Below are positions 19,286-24,565 of a DNA stretch of 24,565 nucleotides, piece by piece (position 1 is the first letter of the stretch; every line of letters starts with the position of its first letter). A program made the translations under genes and the position numbers. The stretch is from NCBI GenBank assembly GCA_026397695.1, contig JAPLUJ010000723.1, positions 1 through 24,565 of the forward strand, given 5' to 3'. Source of the DNA: Verrucomicrobiota bacterium (GTDB lineage Bacteria > Verrucomicrobiota > Verrucomicrobiia > Verrucomicrobiales > Akkermansiaceae). The notes below the pieces were generated by a model, which worked only from the letters and a program-made list of their open reading frames with translations, was not told the origin of the DNA and made no database searches.

Positions 19286-19358
19286 GACCAGCCTGAAAGT
19301 GTTCTGCAGGATGCCTCACACAGCCGGCGGGACACGCCGACACTTCCCTCTTGAAAAC

Positions 19359-21095
19359 ATGATCCGCACTTCCATTGAAGCCGTCTGGGACCGCTGGGTG
19401 AATCTTCATCCCGTCGTCCGTTTTTCTATTTTGTTAGGTGCAATGGCCTTGATCGGGTTGTTTGCGATGCAGCCGGCCTACCGGGGGTTCAAGGCGTGGC
19501 GGTTAGAGCGCAATCTGGTGGCCGCCCGCAAAGCGGTGGCGGAGGTGCGCATGGATGAGGCCCGCGATTTTTCGCTGAGCGTGCTGCGAGCCGGCGACCC
19601 GCGCATTGAGGCATTCCAAATTCTAGAACAAGCGACGGCATCGCTGCGGGATCCGCGGCATGGGGAGATTGCGCGGGCGCTGATGTTGCATCCTGAGAGT
19701 TCCGACGAGGATCGCTTGAGAGTTTTCCGCGGGATGGTTGCGGAAACAGCGTTAGGATTGCTCGGACAGGTGTGGAGCAAGTTGCCGGCCCAGTGCCAGC
19801 AGGATCCGCAGTTTGCGTCGGTGTTTGCGGAGCGCTTGATCGCAGAGCGCCGCCTCAGCGAGGCGGCATCGGTATTGCTGGCGGTACCTGAAGCCATACG
19901 CACCCCGGCGGTGGACCGGGGTTTGATCCGGGTGCTGATCGGCAGCGGCAAACGCGAGGGATATGAAGAAGCCCAGCGCCTCATCGCGAGCAAAATGCCC
20001 GCCGCCGGCACGGAAATTTCCGGCTGGCTCGACCTGCTCGAGACCATTCCCGCGGTGAGCCTGCAGGCAAGATTGTTAGATCCGGTCCGCAGGGTGCTGG
20101 AAAACCCGGCGCACGGTGACGACGCACGCATGGCACTGATGCTGGCGCGTCTGGATTATGCCGCCAACTTTTCGCGGCCCGCGGCGGTGCTGGACGAGGC
20201 CATCGAACGATGGCAGGAAAGGGATCCGGAATCCCTGGCGCACTTTCTGGCAGATCTCGGACTCTATCAGCGCCTGCTGGACACCTTTCCGGCGGAGCGG
20301 ATCGCGCAGCATTCGGGATTGTTTCCGCAGGTGCTGGAGGCCCTCGAGCGGAGCGGGGCATGGGAGCAGGCCGTACCATTGTTAGATGCGCACGGCCAAC
20401 GGTTGCCGAAGTTCGAGGAACTGGCGCACCGCGCGATGGTTGTGGCCAAAACAGGCGATGCCACAGCCCGCAGTCTGGCATGGAATGCCGCCATGGGCGA
20501 GGCGGAAGCCAGCTCCCTGCCCACCGCGTTTCTAACACTCCAGCGGCTGGCCCGCGATGCGGGGATGCCCGACGAGGCCGGGCAGGCGATGGTGGCGGCC
20601 ATCCGGTCGGGCCGCGGGCCATTGCCACTCTACGCGGATCTCAAGCCGTTGCTCACCTCGCTGGCGAGCCAGGGGCGCGAGAACACCTTGTTTGAAATCT
20701 GCTCGATCTATCTCACGTTCGAGCCCGGAAATCCGGTATTGCTCACCCAGTATGCCTATCTTGCCTGCCTGAACAATCTGGTGGATACCAAAACCATTCT
20801 CAAGGCCATGGAAACCCTGGCCACGGGCTTACCCAAGGAATTGCCTATCCAATGTGTGCTCGCCACCGCCTACCTGTGCGACGGCCAGCCCGCCAAAGCG
20901 GCCGAGACTCTGGACCGCTTGGCATTGGACCCCGCCCAGCTTGCTCCGGGCTACCGCGCGGCGTTTCTAACGACCCAACTGCTCAACCGCCGCATCTCCA
21001 AGAACGATCCCCTCATCATCGAATTTCCATGGAAATCCCTGCAACCCTCCGAACGCAGGAAATTCAACGAGCTCATCCGCGCTGCAAAGCCGTAG
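19359..21095 (+). CDS. Exosortase-associated TPR-like membrane-anchored protein 2
   Basis: 578 residues. A short cytoplasmic N-terminus is followed by a membrane helix (about 20-37: F-S-I-L-L-G-A-M-A-L-I-G-L-F-A), the Q-P-A-Y-R-G-F motif, and then helical repeats to the end without enzyme motifs. Co-linear paralogue of the protein at 11496: compare L-E-R-N-L-V-A-A-R-K-A, R-S-G-R-G-P-L-P-L-Y, L-T-F-E-P-G-N-P and L-C-D-G-Q-P-A-K-A-A. The frame extends to 19299, but M-I-R-T-S-I-E at 19359 gives the same distance to the membrane helix as other such proteins. Inferred scaffold of the exosortase machinery on the periplasmic side. Confidence 0.75.
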   Translation: MIRTSIEAVWDRWVNLHPVVRFSILLGAMALIGLFAMQPAYRGFKAWRLERNLVAARKAVAEVRMDEARDFSLSVLRAGDPRIEAFQILEQATASLRDPRHGEIARALMLHPESSDEDRLRVFRGMVAETALGLLGQVWSKLPAQCQQDPQFASVFAERLIAERRLSEAASVLLAVPEAIRTPAVDRGLIRVLIGSGKREGYEEAQRLIASKMPAAGTEISGWLDLLETIPAVSLQARLLDPVRRVLENPAHGDDARMALMLARLDYAANFSRPAAVLDEAIERWQERDPESLAHFLADLGLYQRLLDTFPAERIAQHSGLFPQVLEALERSGAWEQAVPLLDAHGQRLPKFEELAHRAMVVAKTGDATARSLAWNAAMGEAEASSLPTAFLTLQRLARDAGMPDEAGQAMVAAIRSGRGPLPLYADLKPLLTSLASQGRENTLFEICSIYLTFEPGNPVLLTQYAYLACLNNLVDTKTILKAMETLATGLPKELPIQCVLATAYLCDGQPAKAAETLDRLALDPAQLAPGYRAAFLTTQLLNRRISKNDPLIIEFPWKSLQPSERRKFNELIRAAKP

Positions 21096-21133
21096 CTGAA
21101 GAAGTTATCAGAGGTTGCGGGTGTGGTGAAGCG

Positions 21134-21156
21134 AACGGCGGTCTGTGACCGCCGTT
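21134..21156. terminator. Hairpin between convergent genes
   Basis: AACGGCGGTC-TGT-GACCGCCGTT, a perfect 10-bp stem with a 3-nt loop, 38 bp past the TPR stop and 27 bp before the end of the convergent cytochrome gene. On the plus strand it is followed by ATTGCGTTTT, a weak T-tract. On the minus strand there is no T-tract. It is probably a transcription stop for the plus-strand operon. Confidence 0.6.
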
Positions 21157-21183
21157 ATTGCGTTTTGGACGAGAGCATTTCTG

Positions 21184-24009
21184 CTATCTACCGGCCAAGG
21201 GCACCGGCCGGAAGTTCGGTTGGCCTTTTTCCTTGAGATCCTTCCTGCCCTCATGGGTACCGTAGTACGGGACGTTGGCGTCGATCCAGGTGACGATGCG
21301 GATGAACTCCTCGCGCGTGAGACCGGCCTTGCAGGGGTCCTTGAGAATCCGCGTGGCCAGCTTGCTCTGATGCGAACCGAACGTCAGCGGCGGTTCGGCC
21401 ATGATGTTGGCGCTGCCAAAGCCGCCTTCGAGAAAGCTGACCAACTGCTTCTTGATGAGAGTCTCGTATGAGCGGCTGAACCTCTCGGTCAATTCGCGGG
21501 TGAGATCCAAGTCGGCCTTGGGCTGCTGGCCGCCGTGGCAACTGATGCAGTGTTTGTCGAAAAGCGGCTGGATGTCCAACTCGTAGTGGACCGTGCGCGG
21601 CCCGCTATCGCCTGGCTGCGGGGTGAGAGCATGCACGGGTTGGCTCATGGCCATGGCCATGCCGGGTCGCAGGCCGGGCGTGATGCGGCGCGGCTCGTGG
21701 CATCCGATACAGGATCTCTTTTCGCCCGGCATGAAATTCATGAAGGTGCGCATCCGCTGCAATTCCATATAGTTCTCATCCAGCGCCTGGAAGAAGATGT
21801 TCTTGTTAGGTGGGACTGTGAAAAGGGCCGATCCGTCCGCGTGGACCGGCGCGATGCCGTGAATTTTCTTGATGGCGTGATCGGCGCCCATGCTAACCGC
21901 CGCGACCTGCATGCCCGCACCCAATCCGCTGCAGGTATCTTCCCAAGTTGTCGGCATGGCTTCCATGACGCGCACATACTTCACCCTGCCGCGCTCGATG
22001 CCCGTCATCCCCTGATAGATATCCTGGATGAACATCGTGGCGGTCTTGGCTTGTTCCGCTGCGTACTGCCCGGCCAGCGACGCAATCCTCGTGGGCGTGG
22101 GGCGCGGCCGCAGCGGCACCGGCTGGAAGCAGGATGTGTCAGGATCCCCGTAAAGCTCCGTCCGGTTACCCCACGCGTCCAGCACGTAGATGAAGTAGCG
22201 ATCTTGTTTTTCGATCTGGGGGTCGTGGGAGACGAGAAAGAGTTTATCCGACAAGGCACATGGCTGCCGGAAGTAGCCCTTGCCATTGGTGAGCTGACCC
22301 AAGCCAGGATAGGATATCTCCGGCGTGATGTTGGTCATCTCGTCGGCGTTGTGCCTGGCCTGGCGGTTATCGACCAGAACCACCGGGCCGATCGGAGGAC
22401 CGCCATGTGCAGCGGCGATGGTCACGAATCGTTTGCTATCCGGAATGCCGCGTGCCCCGATCATCGCAGCCGGCAGGAGGAGGTTGTTCTTATACACATG
22501 ATCCGCATAACTGCCGTCGGGACGCACTGACCAAAGACTCTGGCCGTTGCCGAAACCTTTGTCGATATACTCCCAACGCATGTAAATCACCCGCCCGTCG
22601 TCGAGCACGTAGGGGTCAAGCTCGGTGAACTGGCCACCCGAAATGCAGCGCATATTCCCGCCGTCCGCATCCATCACATGCAGCGACGTGACGATGCTGG
22701 GGTGACAGGACACCGCCCGCCCCGAGCGCGTGGAAACGAACATGATCTTGCCATCCGGCAGGTAACAGGGGTCCAGATCGATGTAGCTCCCGTAATTTGT
22801 GGATTTGTAGCGCTCCATCGCCGCAGCCTGATCGCCATCGAAGGTAAGCTGGCGCAAATCCTTGCCGTCAACGCCGATCTCGTAAATGCGGTAGTTCGTT
22901 TTATCGTCTTTGCTATATGCAAAGACCATTTTCCTGGCATCGAACGAGAGGTTGAATTGGCCGAACAGTCCTCCTTTGAGTTGTGGGGCGACTGCGGTGA
23001 TCTTGCCGTCCGGTGCCACCGGCGACAGAACACAGATTTGACTCGTCGCGTCGCTGCCGGGACCGTAGTTGTTATAGATATGGCTGGAACCCCAGCTTTT
23101 GCGTTTTACTAACAATAGCTGGTCGATTTTCAAAAGCGGATGAGCCAGCATGGCTTCACGCTGCAACGCTTTGAGCTGGGTTTCAATCACCAGTTTCTGC
23201 TCTGGCGTACCGTTCTGCGCCGCCTTCTGCTGCTGGTCCAGAGCGGCCAATTGTTTCAGATACTCCGGTCCCTTGGGATAGCGCGGGCCGTATTCGGCAA
23301 TCACATCTTCAAGGGCCATGCGCAGGGTCGCGACGATCACGCTGCCCGGCGGCAGGAAGATCCGATGGAGGGTGGGCGTGATGCTGTCAAACTTCACTGA
23401 CCGCTCCGCCTGTTTCCAATCCTTAGGAAAGGCCACCGGCGAATCCAGTCGCAAGGCGCTCACGCGGGGCGGCTGCCCCTGACGGGTGAACTTCAGCGTG
23501 TGCTTCCCGGTAGTGACCGGCAGGACGCAAGCCTCTTCCCACTCCACACCGTGGAAGTTCACCGCTTCCCTGGGCCGGTTGTGCACGGGATGCCGGTCCG
23601 GATAGGGCGGCGCATTGCCCGTCACACGACCACAGCATGTGCCGATTTTCCGGCCGTCGAGCCAAACTTCCAGCGGGCGCTCGTCGGGTGACCCGTAACG
23701 GATATGCAGCGTGTAAGTGGCGTCGACAGGGAACTCCACGTCATATTCAAGCACCCACGGCAACTGGTCCCCGGCAACGGCCACCAGTTCGGGATATTTA
23801 TCCCGATAATCGGCATAGATGTCCGGGTTGGCGACAATCCTGGCATTGCCGCGGTCGAAGGTCCAAACAGGGATATTCATGGTTCCGGCCGGTTTCGCTT
23901 CGGCCCCGGCCGCCGGCGACACCCCGCCGCAACCGGCAAGCAGCGCCACCGCGAACATCATCAACACCGCCGGGTGACGACGGCACAACAGGAACGATTC
24001 ATTTATCAT
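21184..24009 (-). CDS. HzsA-like (hydrazine-synthase-alpha-type) lipoprotein with cytochrome c sites
   Basis: 941 residues. The N-terminus has a lipoprotein signal (hydrophobic run to A-L-L-A-G-C27). A sugar-binding-like beta domain follows with T-Y-T-L-H-I-R-Y-G-S-P and L-E-V-W-L-D-G-R, then a TolB/WD40-like propeller (F-S-x-D-A-R-K-M-V-F; D-L-D-P-C-Y-L-P-D-G-K-I-M-F-V-S-T-R; D-P-Y-V-L-D-D-G-R-V-I-Y-M-R). Then comes the 'H-G-I-A-P-V-H-A-D-G-S-A-L-F-T-V-P' segment typical of the hydrazine-synthase alpha-subunit-like family. Haem-binding C-I-G-C-H (767-771) and C-I-S-C-H (821-825) follow. In anammox bacteria HzsA is part of hydrazine synthase; the homologues in PVC bacteria are of unknown function, and an anammox role is not implied here. 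The start at 24009 is chosen for the signal peptide. A paralogue follows upstream in tandem. Confidence 0.8.
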   Translation of the reverse strand: MINESFLLCRRHPAVLMMFAVALLAGCGGVSPAAGAEAKPAGTMNIPVWTFDRGNARIVANPDIYADYRDKYPELVAVAGDQLPWVLEYDVEFPVDATYTLHIRYGSPDERPLEVWLDGRKIGTCCGRVTGNAPPYPDRHPVHNRPREAVNFHGVEWEEACVLPVTTGKHTLKFTRQGQPPRVSALRLDSPVAFPKDWKQAERSVKFDSITPTLHRIFLPPGSVIVATLRMALEDVIAEYGPRYPKGPEYLKQLAALDQQQKAAQNGTPEQKLVIETQLKALQREAMLAHPLLKIDQLLLVKRKSWGSSHIYNNYGPGSDATSQICVLSPVAPDGKITAVAPQLKGGLFGQFNLSFDARKMVFAYSKDDKTNYRIYEIGVDGKDLRQLTFDGDQAAAMERYKSTNYGSYIDLDPCYLPDGKIMFVSTRSGRAVSCHPSIVTSLHVMDADGGNMRCISGGQFTELDPYVLDDGRVIYMRWEYIDKGFGNGQSLWSVRPDGSYADHVYKNNLLLPAAMIGARGIPDSKRFVTIAAAHGGPPIGPVVLVDNRQARHNADEMTNITPEISYPGLGQLTNGKGYFRQPCALSDKLFLVSHDPQIEKQDRYFIYVLDAWGNRTELYGDPDTSCFQPVPLRPRPTPTRIASLAGQYAAEQAKTATMFIQDIYQGMTGIERGRVKYVRVMEAMPTTWEDTCSGLGAGMQVAAVSMGADHAIKKIHGIAPVHADGSALFTVPPNKNIFFQALDENYMELQRMRTFMNFMPGEKRSCIGCHEPRRITPGLRPGMAMAMSQPVHALTPQPGDSGPRTVHYELDIQPLFDKHCISCHGGQQPKADLDLTRELTERFSRSYETLIKKQLVSFLEGGFGSANIMAEPPLTFGSHQSKLATRILKDPCKAGLTREEFIRIVTWIDANVPYYGTHEGRKDLKEKGQPNFRPVPLAGR

Positions 24010-24115
24010 TGTTAGGTAATTGCTGTGGGTGTGTGATGGATGGGATGTCAGATACTTATCAGAGACCATGCCAACGGGCGCTTTGCGTGTAGCCGTTTCC
24101 TGCAATCGTCACCGA

Positions 24116-24565
24116 TTATTTGCCAACCAGCGGCAGCGGCCGGAAGTCCGGTTGGCCTTTGTCCTTGAGGTCCTTGGTGCCATAGTAAGTGCCGTAATAC
24201 GGAACATTGGCGTCAATCCAGGTGACGATCTTGACGAACTCCTCGCGGGTGATATCCGCCTTGCAGGGATCCTGGCGAATCTGCGCGACCAGCTTGCTCA
24301 GATGCGACCCGCGCGACAAGGGCGGCACCGCCACGAAATTGGACCGGCCGTAACTACAGTTGGCGTAGCTGACCAACCCGCGCCCGATGATCTTGTCGTA
24401 GGAGAGGTTATAGGCATCGGTCGGCACGTCCGTTAGATCCAAGCGTCCCTTGGCGCTCTCGCCGCTGTGACAACTCACGCAATGCTTGTCGAGGACCGGT
24501 TGCACGTCCGTGGCGTAATGGACCATGCGCGGGCCGGTATCGCCCGGCTGTGGTGCCAGCGTCTG
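24116..24565 (-). CDS. Second HzsA-like cytochrome c protein, C-terminal part only
   Basis: Visible C-terminal 149 residues, open to the window edge. It aligns end to end with the C-terminus of the neighbour: P-Q-P-G-D-T-G-P-R, V-H-Y, H-C-V-S-C-H-S-G, then D-P-C-K-A-D-I-T-R-E-E-F-V-K-I-V-T-W-I-D-A-N-V-P-Y-Y-G-T and a Q-P-D-F-R-P-L-P-L end. The haem site C-V-S-C-H is intact. The start and the propeller lie outside the window. An internal ATG at 24526 is not the real start, because the homology continues past it. The 24010-24115 gap between the two genes shows no SD or obvious promoter. Confidence 0.85.
   Translation of the reverse strand, partial: QTLAPQPGDTGPRMVHYATDVQPVLDKHCVSCHSGESAKGRLDLTDVPTDAYNLSYDKIIGRGLVSYANCSYGRSNFVAVPPLSRGSHLSKLVAQIRQDPCKADITREEFVKIVTWIDANVPYYGTYYGTKDLKDKGQPDFRPLPLVGK

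Overview
This 24.6-kb window looks like part of a GC-rich Gram-negative chromosome, most likely from the Verrucomicrobiota (PVC group). Planctomycetota or a related phylum cannot be excluded. The reasons are two exosortases with a PEP-CTERM-type protein, a tandem pair of large hydrazine-synthase-alpha-like lipoprotein/cytochrome c proteins, and GC-rich genes set in intergenic DNA packed with AT-rich heptanucleotide repeats and GC-rich palindromes. There is no rRNA, tRNA, transposase, integrase or CRISPR array in the window; the taxonomy is inference.

Left part (1-8.1 kb): an island of toxin-antitoxin (TA) modules in mixed orientation. In order: a partial addiction-module pair (minus), ParDE (minus), a DUF433 / small ORF / nucleotidyltransferase operon (plus), two DUF433 remnants, an antitoxin/PIN pair (minus), HicBA (plus), VapBC (plus) and MntA-HepT (minus). 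The modules are separated by composite repeats. One 65-bp spacer segment looks like an integron attC site. Seven first antitoxin genes (one of them a decayed copy) share one promoter geometry: TTGnnn, 16-17 bp, nAnnnT, 6 bp, ATG. This predicts leaderless mRNAs.

Middle and right part (8.3-21.1 kb): a plus-strand exosortase/exopolysaccharide locus. It holds a VanZ-like membrane protein, exosortase 1, TPR-like membrane-anchored protein 1, a PEP-CTERM-type secreted protein, a group-4-like glycosyltransferase, a WecA-like phosphoglycosyltransferase fused to a FlaA1/CapD-type N-terminal region, exosortase 2 and TPR-like protein 2. The two exosortase-TPR pairs are paralogous. The likely overall job is synthesis of an undecaprenyl-linked surface polysaccharide coupled to sorting of PEP-CTERM-type proteins. 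The glycosyltransferase has several in-frame insertions made of the same palindromic repeats seen between genes.

Right end (21.2-24.6 kb): two tandem minus-strand paralogues, the second cut by the window edge. They are predicted exported proteins with a beta-propeller-like HzsA-type middle region and CxxCH haem sites. They converge on the exosortase locus across a perfect 10-bp hairpin.

Intergenic stretches longer than 300 bases (241-652, 1192-2021, 2820-3534, 4233-5140, 5720-6389, 7994-8326, 8768-9660, 10528-11495) are mostly repeat families, described individually.
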